Assembly: GCA_945873205.1 (NCBI GenBank)
Contig: CAMCCC010000008.1
Location: 17,905 to 81,904 of the forward strand
Length of the DNA: 64,000 bases
Direction: 5' to 3'
Origin: an uncultured bacterium
GTDB taxonomy: Bacteria; Bacillota; Clostridia; Oscillospirales; Oscillospiraceae
Part shown: in pieces, positions 26,862 through 35,263 of the stretch
Numbering within the stretch: the stretch's first letter is position 1
How the letters are laid out: the number at the start of each line of letters is the position of its first letter
Notes under the pieces: model-generated
Database searches by the model: none
What the model was told of the DNA's origin: nothing
What the model saw: only the letters and a program-made list of their open reading frames with translations
Position numbers and translations under genes: made by a program

Positions 26862-27178
26862 GCCGCGCTGCCCTGATCATTGCCGTGGCTGCCCTGGTGA
26901 CGGTGGCCCTGCGCTTTCTGCCCTTCCTGCTCTTTGGCGGCAAGCGGGAAACCCCTCCCTTTATTGCCTATCTGGGCCGGGTACTGCCCAGCGCCATCAT
27001 GGCCATGCTGGTGGTCTACTGCCTGCGGAACGTGCAGCTGAGCGCATCGCCCTTTGGTATCCCGGAGCTGCTCTCCTGCGCAGTGGTGGTGCTTCTCCAT
27101 GTGTGGAAGCGCAACACCATTCTCAGCATCCTGGGCGGCACCGCCTGCTATATGCTGCTGGTGCAGCTTATTTTCTGA
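26858..27178 (+). CDS. azlD: AzlD family small membrane subunit
   Basis: 106 residues, about four helices. The pattern TVALRFLPFLLFGGKRETP followed by YLGRVLPSAIMAMLVVYCLR is the AzlD hallmark. The start lies in the ATGA overlap with azlC. A terminator follows 9 bp after the stop. Confidence 0.92.
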   Translation: MSRAALIIAVAALVTVALRFLPFLLFGGKRETPPFIAYLGRVLPSAIMAMLVVYCLRNVQLSASPFGIPELLSCAVVVLLHVWKRNTILSILGGTACYMLLVQLIF

Positions 27179-27186
27179 ATAGAAAA

Positions 27187-27212
27187 CCAGGCCGCCCAAA
27201 AGGGCGGCCTGG
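27187..27212 (+). terminator. azlCD terminator
   Basis: Perfect 11-bp stem CCAGGCCGCCC/GGGCGGCCTGG with AAAA loop. The T-tract is missing because the family B element begins exactly at its 3' edge (TCAGCTTG). Confidence 0.7.
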
Positions 27213-27426
27213 TCAGCTTGTGAAAGAACCAGCCAAAGCCTCCCCTGTGTAAGGGGAGGTGGCAAAAATCTTTGATTTTTGACGGAGGGGTTGTAAATGA
27301 AACGTTGAATATTTCCAAGATATAACTGAAAATCTGGAACATTTCATAAAACAATCCCTCAGTCAGCTTCGCTGACAGCTCCCTTTACACAAGGGAGCCT
27401 TTTTTCGTAACCAGCTTTTTTGACAG
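27213..27426 (+). repeat. dispersed intergenic element, family B copy 2
   Basis: Near twin of 23396-23607 with the same inner palindromic ends and outer TCAGCTTGTGAAAG / TTTTTGACAG ends. It abuts the azlCD terminator. No gene is seen in 27179-27466. Confidence 0.85.
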
Positions 27427-27466
27427 CCTCACTGGCCGCCCTTTTGAACGGCTGGTTTCGCTTTGC

Positions 27467-28348
27467 TTATTCTCTTTTTCTCCCCGGCAGCTCCAGCAGG
27501 ATGGCCGCGCCGATGATCAGCAAAGCCCCCAGCCACATCCCGCCGCTCATGGGCTCTTTCAGCACCAGGGCCGACAGCAGCACCGCCACCACCGGGTCCA
27601 CATAGGCCAGGATGGCCACCGTCTGGGAGGGCAGATCCTCCATGCAGCCGAAGTACAGGTAGTAGCAGATGCCGGTATGTACCACGCCTACCACCAGCAG
27701 CAGGAGCAGGGCCGTGCCGCTGAGGGCGGCAAAATCCGCCTGCACCGTCAGCAGATTGTAGGGCAGCAGCACCAGGGCGGAAATGCCCAGCTGGATGGCC
27801 GTCCGCTCCGTGCCGCCGATGCCGCTGAGCTTCTTGTTGCAGATCACGATGGCGGCATACAGGCCCGCCGCAGCCAGACCCAGCAGCACGCCCTTGACCT
27901 GACCGATATCGGGCAAACCGCCCTCCAAAACGCCGGACACCAGCACCATGCCGCCCAGAGCCGCCAGCACGCAGAGCAGCTTCCGCCCGTTCAGGCTTTC
28001 CCCGAACACAAAGGGGGAAAGGGCCACCACAATCATGGGGGCCAAATAGTAGCACAGGGTGGCCGCCGCAATGGTGGTATAGCGGTAGGCTTCAAAGAGC
28101 AAAATCCAGTTAAAACCCAGCATCAGCCCGGAAAGCCCCAGATACAGGGCGTTGCGCCGGATGGCCTCCCCCTGGAAGCGGAGGTGCTTCAGCCCCATTA
28201 CCAGAAGCAAAAACAGCAGACCGATGATGCCCCGGAAATTGGCAATCACCGAGGAGGGCAGGGGAATATTCCGCACGAACAGCCCAATGCTGCCCCAGAT
28301 GCACATGGAGGTCAACAGTTTGATTCTTGCTGCCGAATGCTTATCCAT
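27467..28348 (-). CDS. EamA/DMT family transporter
   Basis: 293 residues from the ATG at 28348 (MDKHSAARIKLL), which follows AGGTGAG; the longer frame to 28390 lacks a ribosome site. Ten hydrophobic helices in two EamA repeats (for example FRGIIGLLFLLLVMGLKHL and AILAYVDPVVAVLLSALVLK with the conserved DPV and KEP). It exports amino acids or other metabolites through the cytoplasmic membrane. Divergent from the GNAT gene at 28486. Confidence 0.92.
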   Translation of the reverse strand: MDKHSAARIKLLTSMCIWGSIGLFVRNIPLPSSVIANFRGIIGLLFLLLVMGLKHLRFQGEAIRRNALYLGLSGLMLGFNWILLFEAYRYTTIAAATLCYYLAPMIVVALSPFVFGESLNGRKLLCVLAALGGMVLVSGVLEGGLPDIGQVKGVLLGLAAAGLYAAIVICNKKLSGIGGTERTAIQLGISALVLLPYNLLTVQADFAALSGTALLLLLVVGVVHTGICYYLYFGCMEDLPSQTVAILAYVDPVVAVLLSALVLKEPMSGGMWLGALLIIGAAILLELPGRKRE

Positions 28349-28426
28349 ACTCTCACCTGTAATCGACAAAATATGCAGAGAGTATACCACAGAAAAAAGA
28401 GAAAGGGAAGGGCCTGTTTCTCCCGG

Positions 28427-28455
28427 TTGAATCCTGCGGACTTCTGTGATAGAAT
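28427..28455 (+). promoter_or_regulatory. promoter of the GNAT-methyltransferase pair
   Basis: TTGAAT (28427-28432), 17-bp spacer, TAGAAT (28450-28455). Confidence 0.65.
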
Positions 28456-28485
28456 GTGGCCCAAAGAAAAACTGCGGAGGAGAAT

Positions 28486-28983
28486 ATGAGTCAATTGGAA
28501 TTTCGTTGGGCGGAGGAAAAGGACGCCGCTCTGATCCTGCATTTTATCCGGGCGCTGGCGGCCTATGAGAAGCTGTCGGACCAGGTGGTGGCCACGGAAC
28601 CGCTGCTGCGGGAATGGATTTTTGAAAAGAAAAAGGCAGAGGTGCTTTTTCCCCTGGAGGATGGAAAAGAAGTGGGCTTTGCCCTGTTCTTCCATAATTT
28701 CTCCACCTTTCTGGGCCGGACCGGGCTGTACCTGGAGGATTTGTATATCAGCCCCGAATACCGGGGAAAGGGTTACGGAAAGGCCACCCTGCAGAAGCTG
28801 GCCAAAATCGCGGTAGAGCGCCGCTGCGGCCGGCTGGAATGGTCCTGCCTGGATTGGAATAAGCCCAGCATTGACTTTTATCTCTCCCTGGGGGCTGTCC
28901 CCATGGAGGAGTGGACGGTGTACCGCCTGACCGGGGAAACCCTGACGCAGATGGCTGCACAGCAGAAGGGGGAAACAGTATGA
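28486..28983 (+). CDS. GNAT acetyltransferase, diamine/spermidine acetyltransferase-like
   Basis: 165 residues. The acetyl-CoA motif A is LEDLYISPEYRGKGYGKATL (about 83-102). The flanking segments, ILHFIRALAAYEKLSDQV near the start and LEWSCLDWNKPSIDFYLSLG with MEEWTVYRL near the end, resemble SAT/diamine N-acetyltransferases. Start at 28486 after GCGGAGGAG. It overlaps the following methyltransferase by ATGA. The substrate is a guess from family resemblance. Confidence 0.88.
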   Translation: MSQLEFRWAEEKDAALILHFIRALAAYEKLSDQVVATEPLLREWIFEKKKAEVLFPLEDGKEVGFALFFHNFSTFLGRTGLYLEDLYISPEYRGKGYGKATLQKLAKIAVERRCGRLEWSCLDWNKPSIDFYLSLGAVPMEEWTVYRLTGETLTQMAAQQKGETV

Positions 28984-30191
28984 AAACAGAACGGGTCTAT
29001 CCCCGCTTCACCATTACCCGGAAGGGGACCCAATGGGTGGAGCAGGGCCACCCCTGGATTTATGAAGGGGAGATTCTCGCCAGCCAGGGAGAGCTTCAAA
29101 ACGGCTGCCTGGCGGACGCGGTCAGCGAGAAGGGCAAATACCTGGGCACCGGCTTTTACAGCCAGAGCAGCAAAATCCGCCTGCGGCTCATCTCCCGCAA
29201 CGCCAACGACAGCTTTGACGAGGCCTTCTGGCGCCGCCGCATCCAGTACGCCTGGGACTACCGGAAGACCGTCATGGGGGATGACCTCTCCTGCTGCCGG
29301 GTGATTTTCGGCGAGGCCGACGGCTTCCCCGGCCTGACGGTGGACCGCTTCAATGACATTCTGGTGGCCCAGACTCTGTCCGTGGGCATGGAACAGATCA
29401 AGCCCCTGCTCTTTCGCCTGCTGCCGGAGGTGCTGCGGGCCGACGGGCAGCAGATCGCCGGCATCTTTGAACGCAACGACGTGGCCATCCGCAGTCTGGA
29501 AGGTCTGGAGCAGTACAAGGGCTGGTACGGCGATGAGCACCCCGCAAGCCCGGTGACGGAGATCGTGGAAAACGGCATCCGCTACGCCGTGGATGTGGAG
29601 AACGGCCAGAAGACCGGCTTCTTCCTGGACCAGAAATATAACCGCCTGGCGGTGGCGAAGCTGGCCAAAGGCCGCCGGGTGCTGGACTGCTTCACCCACA
29701 CCGGCTCCTTCGCCCTCAACGCTGCCCTGGGCGGGGCAGAGCATGTGACAGCGGTGGACGTGTCCGAAAGCGCCATCGCCATGGCCCGGGAGAACGCCCG
29801 CCGCAACGGCCTGGAGGATCGGATGGACTTCCTGGCTGCCGACGTGTTCGATCTGCTGCCCAGCCTGAAGCGGGGGGACTATGACTTCATCATTCTGGAC
29901 CCGCCCGCCTTCACCAAATCCCGCAAGACCGTGGGCCGGGCGGAGCGGGGCTATAAGGAGATCAATCTCCGGGCATTGAAGCTGCTGCCCCGGGGCGGCT
30001 ATTTCGCCACCGCCTCCTGCAGCCACTTCATGCCCCCGGAGCTGTTCGTGAAGATGCTGCGCTCCGCCGCCCTGGACGCGGGGGTGGAACTGCGGCAGAT
30101 TGAGGCCCGCCAGCAGGCCCCGGATCATCCCATCCTCTGGAACGTGCCGGAGACGGACTACCTGAAATTCTACCTTTTCCAGGTGGTATAA
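28980..30191 (+). CDS. class I SAM-dependent rRNA methyltransferase, RlmI-like with PUA domain
   Basis: 403 residues. An N-terminal PUA-like domain (about 1-80: VEQGHPWIYEGEILASQGEL) is followed by a SAM domain with VLDCFTHTGSFALNAALGGA, TAVDVSESAIAMARENARRN, and the catalytic LDPPAFTKS. This matches RlmI, which makes m5C1962 in 23S rRNA. It is the second COG1092 protein here and unlike that at 14440 has the full domain set. The ATG at 28980 overlaps the GNAT stop. Confidence 0.92.
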   Translation: MKTERVYPRFTITRKGTQWVEQGHPWIYEGEILASQGELQNGCLADAVSEKGKYLGTGFYSQSSKIRLRLISRNANDSFDEAFWRRRIQYAWDYRKTVMGDDLSCCRVIFGEADGFPGLTVDRFNDILVAQTLSVGMEQIKPLLFRLLPEVLRADGQQIAGIFERNDVAIRSLEGLEQYKGWYGDEHPASPVTEIVENGIRYAVDVENGQKTGFFLDQKYNRLAVAKLAKGRRVLDCFTHTGSFALNAALGGAEHVTAVDVSESAIAMARENARRNGLEDRMDFLAADVFDLLPSLKRGDYDFIILDPPAFTKSRKTVGRAERGYKEINLRALKLLPRGGYFATASCSHFMPPELFVKMLRSAALDAGVELRQIEARQQAPDHPILWNVPETDYLKFYLFQVV

Positions 30192-30203
30192 AAGAGAAAA
30201 AAC

Positions 30204-30233
30204 GACCCGCCGGGATTTTTTCCCCGGCGGGTC
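30204..30233. terminator. shared terminator between methyltransferase and ABC-F gene
   Basis: Perfect 11-bp stem GACCCGCCGGG/CCCGGCGGGTC with an 8-nt T-rich loop, flanked by AAAAAAC on the left, so it also serves the convergent ABC-F gene. Confidence 0.75.
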
Positions 30234-30245
30234 TGTGCTATTCTG

Positions 30246-31853
30246 TTATTGCCTGGCGGCAGATTCCAGATCGCTGATGTGCATATACTCGTCGTAGGTG
30301 CACATCCGGTCGATGATGCCGTCCTCGGTGATCTCAATGATGCGGTTGGCCACCGTCTGGGTCAGCTGGTGGTCATGGCAGGAGAAGATGATGTTGTGCT
30401 TGAAAGCCTCCAGGCCGTTGTTCAGGGCGGCGATGCTCTCCAGGTCCAGGTGGTTGGTGGGCTGATCCAGCACCAGGAAGTTGGCCCCGGACAGCATCAT
30501 TTTGCTGAGCATACAGCGGACCTTCTCCCCGCCGGAGAGCACCTTCACCTGCTTATACACATCGTCCCCGGAGAAGAGCATCCGGCCCAGGAAGGTGCGC
30601 AGATAGCTCTCCCGCTTATCCTCGGAGAACTGGCGCATCCATTCGATCAGGTCAAAGTCGCAGCCCTCAAAGTAGCTGTTGTGGTCCTTGGGGAAGTAGG
30701 AGGGCGTAATGGAGGCGCCCCACTTGACGCTGCCGCTGTCCGGCTCCTCCTCGCCCATGAGAATTTTGTAGAGCATGGTGACTGCCAGCTCGTTTTTCCC
30801 TACCAGGGCGATCTTATCCTCCTTGCCCACAATGAAGCTGACGTTATTGAGCAGCTTCACCCCGTCCACGGTCTTGCTGACCTCCGTGACGAAAAGCCGG
30901 TCCTTCCCCGGCTCCCGCTCCGCCTTGAAGCCCACCCAGGGGTAGCGGCGGTTGGAGGCGGGCATCTCCTCCACGGTGATCTTGTCCAGCAGCTTCCGGC
31001 GGGAGGTGGCCTGCCGGGACTTGGACTTGTTGGCGGAGAAGCGGGCGATAAAGGTCTGCAATTCCTGAATCTTCTGCTCCGCCTTCTTGTTCTGGTCCTT
31101 CAGCAGCTTCTGCACCAGCTGGCTGGACTCATACCAGAAGTCGTAGTTGCCCACGTACATCTTGATCTTGCCGTAGTCGATGTCCACAATGTGGGTGCAG
31201 ACGTTGTTGAGGAAGTAACGGTCGTGGCTCACCACCAGTACCGTCCCCTCATAGTCCATCAGAAAATCCTCCAGCCACACCACGGAGGCCAGATCCAGGT
31301 TGTTGGTGGGCTCGTCCAGCAGAATTACGTCCGGGTGGCCGAACAGGGCCTGGGCCAGCAATACCTTTACCTTCAGCCGGGGGTCGATCTCCTTCATCAG
31401 GTTCTGGTGGAGGCTCACGTCCACCCCCAGGCCCTGAAGGATGCGGCCCGCGTCGCTCTCGGCCTCCCAGCCGCCCAGCTCCGCAAATTCCTCCTCCAGC
31501 TCTGCGGCCCGGATGCCGTCCTCGTCGGTGAAGTCCTCCTTGTCATAGATGGCGTCCTTCTCCTTGCCACAGTCGTAGAGCCGCTGGTTGCCCATGATCA
31601 CCGTGTCCAGCACCGGGTAATCGTCGTACAGGCTCTGGTTTTGCTTCAATACCGACATCCGCTTTTTGGGTGCCAGGGTCACGCTGCCGGAGGTGGGCTC
31701 CAGCTCGCCGGAGAGAATTTTGATAAAGGTGGACTTGCCTGCCCCGTTGGCGCCGATGATGCCGTAGCAGTTGCCGGGGGTGAACTGCAAATCCACCCGG
31801 GAAAACAGCACTGAGGAGCCGAACTGCATGGAAAGGTCGTTGACAGAAAGCAT
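30246..31853 (-). CDS. ABC-F family ATPase, YkpA/YbiT-like
   Basis: Soluble twin-ATPase of the ribosome-associated ABC-F group. 535 residues with no membrane segments. NBD1 Walker A GANGAGKS (34-41), Walker B DEPTNNLD; the linker KKAEQKIQELQTFIARFSAN with SKSRQATSRRKLLDKI is the ABC-F P-site tRNA-interaction motif region of the YkpA/YbiT branch. Three deviations: the NBD1 signature is replaced by DPRLK (from Asp157), the NBD2 P-loop reads GKNELAVT (352-359), and the NBD2 catalytic Glu is Gln464 (LDQPTNHLD). The P-loop change is shared with B. subtilis YkpA as I recall it. NBD2 keeps LSGGEK. Start at 31853 after GGAG. Confidence 0.92.
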   Translation of the reverse strand: MLSVNDLSMQFGSSVLFSRVDLQFTPGNCYGIIGANGAGKSTFIKILSGELEPTSGSVTLAPKKRMSVLKQNQSLYDDYPVLDTVIMGNQRLYDCGKEKDAIYDKEDFTDEDGIRAAELEEEFAELGGWEAESDAGRILQGLGVDVSLHQNLMKEIDPRLKVKVLLAQALFGHPDVILLDEPTNNLDLASVVWLEDFLMDYEGTVLVVSHDRYFLNNVCTHIVDIDYGKIKMYVGNYDFWYESSQLVQKLLKDQNKKAEQKIQELQTFIARFSANKSKSRQATSRRKLLDKITVEEMPASNRRYPWVGFKAEREPGKDRLFVTEVSKTVDGVKLLNNVSFIVGKEDKIALVGKNELAVTMLYKILMGEEEPDSGSVKWGASITPSYFPKDHNSYFEGCDFDLIEWMRQFSEDKRESYLRTFLGRMLFSGDDVYKQVKVLSGGEKVRCMLSKMMLSGANFLVLDQPTNHLDLESIAALNNGLEAFKHNIIFSCHDHQLTQTVANRIIEITEDGIIDRMCTYDEYMHISDLESAARQ

Positions 31854-31939
31854 AGTATTCTCCGTTTCTTTTCATAGTCACAGTGATTATTCATTATATG
31901 GGAAAGGTTAGCCCCTGTCAAGCAAGGGCGGCGGCTTAT

Positions 31940-31968
31940 TGACTTTTTCTGGGTTTTAGAGTACCATG
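31940..31968 (+). promoter_or_regulatory. promoter of the 31999 membrane-protein gene
   Basis: TTGACT (31940-31945), 17-bp spacer, TACCAT (31963-31968). It places transcription start after the first in-frame ATG at 31966, supporting the start at 31999. Confidence 0.55.
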
Positions 31969-31998
31969 AATCAGTTATATCAATTCAGGAGACTGCCT

Positions 31999-33639
31999 AT
32001 GAAGCTTCCCAGCGAACGTGTAAAAACCGGGAAAGGACTTTCCCTCCTGGCTATCCTGGTGATGGCCTGCTACTTTGCGGTTTTTGCGGTGATCAATTTC
32101 AAATGCTTCGCCCGCTTCTGCGAGCAGGATATGTATGCCGACACCCTGGTGGCCATGATGATGTGGGAGCAAAAGAGCCTGTTCCCCCTGGGCTATGTGT
32201 TCGGCAACCAGCTTTATGTGGTGGCCACCCCGGTGCTTGCCGCCCTGTTCTACGGCCTTACCGGCAGCCCCAACATCGCCATGGCTCTGGCCACCACGGT
32301 GATGAGCGCCCTGATTCTGCTCAGCTTTTTCTGGCTGCTGCGCCCCGTGGTGAAGCGGGGACTGAGCCTTGCCTGTGCCGCGCTGATGCTGGTGGCCTGC
32401 GCCTTTGGGGATAAGCTGGTGAACCAGGAGATGGGCCAGCTGCTGTTCGTCTTTTGCAGCTATTACGCCTGCTATCTCATCACCCTCTTTGTGGTGCTGG
32501 GCGATTATACGCGCAGCGTGACGGAGCCGGGCCTGCGGCCGCTGCCCCTGGTCCTGTCCCTGCTGCTGTGCTTTGCCACCGGCATGCAGAGCCTGCGGCA
32601 GACCTGCATCATGGTGCTGCCCATCCTGGCCTTTGAGGGCCTGCAGCTGCTGCTGGGCTTCCGGGCGCAGGGGCGGGACGTCCTCCGCCGGCGGAAGCTG
32701 CCCCTGCTCCGCGCCCTGGCCTATGCCGCTGCCAATGTGGCAGGCCTGCTTTTCGTGAAACTCTTCCCCGTGCACCAATACACCATCTTTGACGCTGCCC
32801 CGGCCGGCTTTTCCCAGCGCCTTTCGGATATTTATGTGGCCTTCCGGGACGTGGCCGGCTTCGGCTGGGCCGGGCCGGAGCACCCCTTTTTCATCCTGCT
32901 GCTGGCCTTTCAGCTGGCGCTGCTGTTTGGCGCTCTGGCTTTGCAGCTGCGGCAAATCCGCAGCCCCAGCGCCCTTTCCGATCTGTGGTGGCTGCTGCTG
33001 ATCAGCATCGCCGCCGTCACCGCCGCCGCCCTGTTTACCTCCCTTCGGATTCGGGCTGTCTATCTCTTTATGTACTATCCGCTGCTGGCTCTGTCTGTGG
33101 CCCTGGTGCTGGAGCAGACCGGGCCCCGGCTGCGGTGTACGGTATCCCTGGCCCTGTGCCTGCTGTCCCTGGTCAATCTGTATTGCAGCTATATTCCCTC
33201 CGTCCGCAGCGCCCTTGCGCCCCGGGAGGAGCCCCTGGAACAGATCAGCGCCTGGGCGGTGGAAAACGGCTATGAGCTGGTCTACGGCAACCATACCTCT
33301 GTGGCCCCCGGCATCGCCGCCTATTCTGACGGCGCCCTGATGGCGGGCTGCTGGGATGAGGAGATCATGTTCAAAGCGAAACCCTATCTGAACATCCAGA
33401 ACATTTACAGCCTTGAGGATGCGGAGCGGGCCATTTTCGTCTTTATGCCCTGGGAGCTGGACTACGCCCGTGAGGCCGCCATGAACGCCGGGGCGGAGCT
33501 GACCTTCCACGGTCAGTATGGAGCGCTTTCGGTCTATACCTCCACGGTGCAGCTGATGTACCCCCGGACCTATCCCTGGTTTGATATGCAGTGGGAGGCG
33601 GGCCAGTTCGGCGGCCCGGAGCAGACAGAAACAGAATAA
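31999..33639 (+). CDS. polytopic membrane protein of unknown function, glycosyltransferase-like topology
   Basis: 546 residues from the ATG at 31999, 7 nt after AGGAG. About eleven hydrophobic helices fill the first 400 residues (for example GLSLLAILVMACYFAVFAV and LLLISIAAVTAAALFTSLRI), followed by a soluble C-terminal domain of about 140 residues. An early luminal-type loop with FCEQDMYADTLVAMMMWEQK, acidic residues after helix 1, recalls GT-C family lipid-linked glycosyltransferases, but no diagnostic motif is certain. Monocistronic with its own promoter and terminator. Function not assigned. Confidence 0.8.
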   Translation: MKLPSERVKTGKGLSLLAILVMACYFAVFAVINFKCFARFCEQDMYADTLVAMMMWEQKSLFPLGYVFGNQLYVVATPVLAALFYGLTGSPNIAMALATTVMSALILLSFFWLLRPVVKRGLSLACAALMLVACAFGDKLVNQEMGQLLFVFCSYYACYLITLFVVLGDYTRSVTEPGLRPLPLVLSLLLCFATGMQSLRQTCIMVLPILAFEGLQLLLGFRAQGRDVLRRRKLPLLRALAYAAANVAGLLFVKLFPVHQYTIFDAAPAGFSQRLSDIYVAFRDVAGFGWAGPEHPFFILLLAFQLALLFGALALQLRQIRSPSALSDLWWLLLISIAAVTAAALFTSLRIRAVYLFMYYPLLALSVALVLEQTGPRLRCTVSLALCLLSLVNLYCSYIPSVRSALAPREEPLEQISAWAVENGYELVYGNHTSVAPGIAAYSDGALMAGCWDEEIMFKAKPYLNIQNIYSLEDAERAIFVFMPWELDYAREAAMNAGAELTFHGQYGALSVYTSTVQLMYPRTYPWFDMQWEAGQFGGPEQTETE

Positions 33640-33653
33640 AGGGTCAAACAGAA

Positions 33654-33685
33654 AGAAGCCGCGGCAATTGTTTGCCGCGGCTTCT
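33654..33685. terminator. terminator between convergent genes
   Basis: Perfect 13-bp stem AGAAGCCGCGGCA/TGCCGCGGCTTCT with 6-nt loop; no strong T-tract on the plus side, usable both ways. Confidence 0.7.
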
Positions 33686-33699
33686 GATATTATATGCTG

Positions 33700-34053
33700 T
33701 TATTGGTTGAAATATCGGTTTGAATCTTCCGGGGCCTGCACCCGGTCACTGGCACCATACTCCCGCAAGGGGGTACAGACGGTGATCTGATAGCTCTCGA
33801 ACAGCTTTTCACGCCCCTCCAACTGACACATCCGGTGTTCCACCGTGTTGCGCCAGCGTTCCACAGCTTCTTCGCTTTCCCACACGTTCAGGCTCAGCAA
33901 TTTTCCCTGCTCATTGAGGCTGCTGAAACGCTCTGCCCGCACAAAGCCTTCAAAACCGGCCAGCAGCGGCTTGAGCATAGCAGCCAGCTCCAGATAACGC
34001 TTCATGCCTTCCTGGGTGGGTTTGACTTCAAACAATACCAGAACTTTACTCAT
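33700..34053 (-). CDS. antibiotic biosynthesis monooxygenase (ABM) domain protein
   Basis: 117 residues, ferredoxin-like alpha/beta fold: VLVLFEVKPTQEGMKRYLEL, FVRAERFSSLNEQGKLLSLN and VWESEEAVERWRNTVEH match the ABM dimer family, where the W-x-S-x-E-A-V-x-x-W-R helix is typical. Members include heme-degrading and quinol monooxygenases as well as proteins of unknown role. A C-terminal 25-residue tail is extra. GAGAGGAG-like bases precede the ATG. A 30-bp gap separates it from the upstream CDF gene on the same strand. Confidence 0.8.
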   Translation of the reverse strand: MSKVLVLFEVKPTQEGMKRYLELAAMLKPLLAGFEGFVRAERFSSLNEQGKLLSLNVWESEEAVERWRNTVEHRMCQLEGREKLFESYQITVCTPLREYGASDRVQAPEDSNRYFNQ

Positions 34054-34083
34054 AAACGTCTCTCCTCTGTAAACAATAAGATT

Positions 34084-35250
34084 TCACACAAAGCTGCGGT
34101 CGATATCCACCACCGCGTAGCAGCTGGGCCAGGTCTCGTGCACCAGGGCGGCAATCTGCTTTTGCAGCTCCTGGTCGCCGGTCCTGCAGTTGGCGGGCAC
34201 CAGCGCGTCAAAAATCAGGTTGGTGTGGGTGGGGCCGGGCACCATGCGGAAATCGTGGATTCTGATCTCCGGGTCGACCTCCAACAGCTTCTCCGCCACC
34301 GCCTGCCGCAGGGTGGCCAGCTGCTCATTGTCGCAGTCAATGGGGTCCATATGTATGGTGGCCAGGATGCCGAACTTCTCCCGGATCTCCCGCTCCGCCT
34401 GATCCACCGCGTCGTGGAGGGCGAAGATGTCCCCGCAGCCCTTGACCTCCGCATGGAGGGAGACGAAGCCCCGGCCGGGGCCGTAGTCATGCATGATCAG
34501 GTCGTGGATGCCCACGATCTCCGGGTGGGACAAAGCGGTCTGTTCGATCTCCTTCACCAGCTCCGGGTCGGGGGCCTGGCCCAGCAGGGGAGAGAGGGTG
34601 TCCCGCAGGGCATTGTACCCGGCGAAGATGATGAAGGCTGCCACCAGCAGGCCCGCCCAGCCGTCCACGTTCACCTGGAACAGCCAGGCGATTCCCATGC
34701 TCAGCAGTACCACCGTGGTGGCGATGGTGTCGGAAAGAGAGTCGGTGGCGGTGGCCTGCATGGCGGCGGAGTTGATCTTCTTGCCCACTGCCTTGTTGTA
34801 CAGGCACATATAGAACTTCACGCCGATGGAGGCCAGCAGGATCACCGCCGGCAGCAAGCCCACATTCACCGGCTCCGGGTGCAGGATCTTCAGCAGGGAG
34901 TTTTTGCCCAGCTCAAAGCCCATGGCGATGATCATGGCCGACAGCAGCAGCCCCGCCAGATACTCCACCCGGCCATGGCCGAAGGGGTGGTCCAGGTCCG
35001 GCTTCTTCCCTGCGATGGCGAAGCCCAGCAGGGTGATCACCGAGGACCCGGCGTCGGACAGGTTGTTGAAGGCGTCCGCCACAATGGCCACCGAGCCGGA
35101 GAGCAGCCCCGCGAAATATTTCCCCGCGAACAGCAGGATGTTGAGGAAAATGCCGTACACGGAGCAGAGGGTGCCGTAAGCCCGGCGTACCCCGGCGTCG
35201 GTCACATTTTCGCTGTCTTTAATGAACAATCTGGTCAGAAGTTTCAGCAT
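34084..35250 (-). CDS. cation diffusion facilitator metal exporter
   Basis: 388 residues from the ATG at 35250, following GAGAGGC; the frame extends to a TTG at 35271 inside the upstream gene. Six helices; the metal site residues are in VADAFNNLSDAGSSVITL (D-x-x-x-D type) and TATDSLSDTIATTVVLL. HPFGHGRVEYLAGL is the conserved family motif. The cytosolic C-terminal domain is longer than usual, with a second ferredoxin-like repeat (about 290-388). It exports Zn, Mn, Fe or Co; the metal is not predictable. Downstream of the pseudouridine synthase gene by 13 bp. Confidence 0.93.
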   Translation of the reverse strand: MLKLLTRLFIKDSENVTDAGVRRAYGTLCSVYGIFLNILLFAGKYFAGLLSGSVAIVADAFNNLSDAGSSVITLLGFAIAGKKPDLDHPFGHGRVEYLAGLLLSAMIIAMGFELGKNSLLKILHPEPVNVGLLPAVILLASIGVKFYMCLYNKAVGKKINSAAMQATATDSLSDTIATTVVLLSMGIAWLFQVNVDGWAGLLVAAFIIFAGYNALRDTLSPLLGQAPDPELVKEIEQTALSHPEIVGIHDLIMHDYGPGRGFVSLHAEVKGCGDIFALHDAVDQAEREIREKFGILATIHMDPIDCDNEQLATLRQAVAEKLLEVDPEIRIHDFRMVPGPTHTNLIFDALVPANCRTGDQELQKQIAALVHETWPSCYAVVDIDRSFV

Positions 35251-35263
35251 GGTTTCTTGCCTC

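Noticed and set aside
31966..31998. ATG at 31966 as start of the large membrane protein
   Set aside because: It overlaps the predicted -10 element and lacks a ribosome site; the ATG at 31999 has AGGAG at 7 nt.
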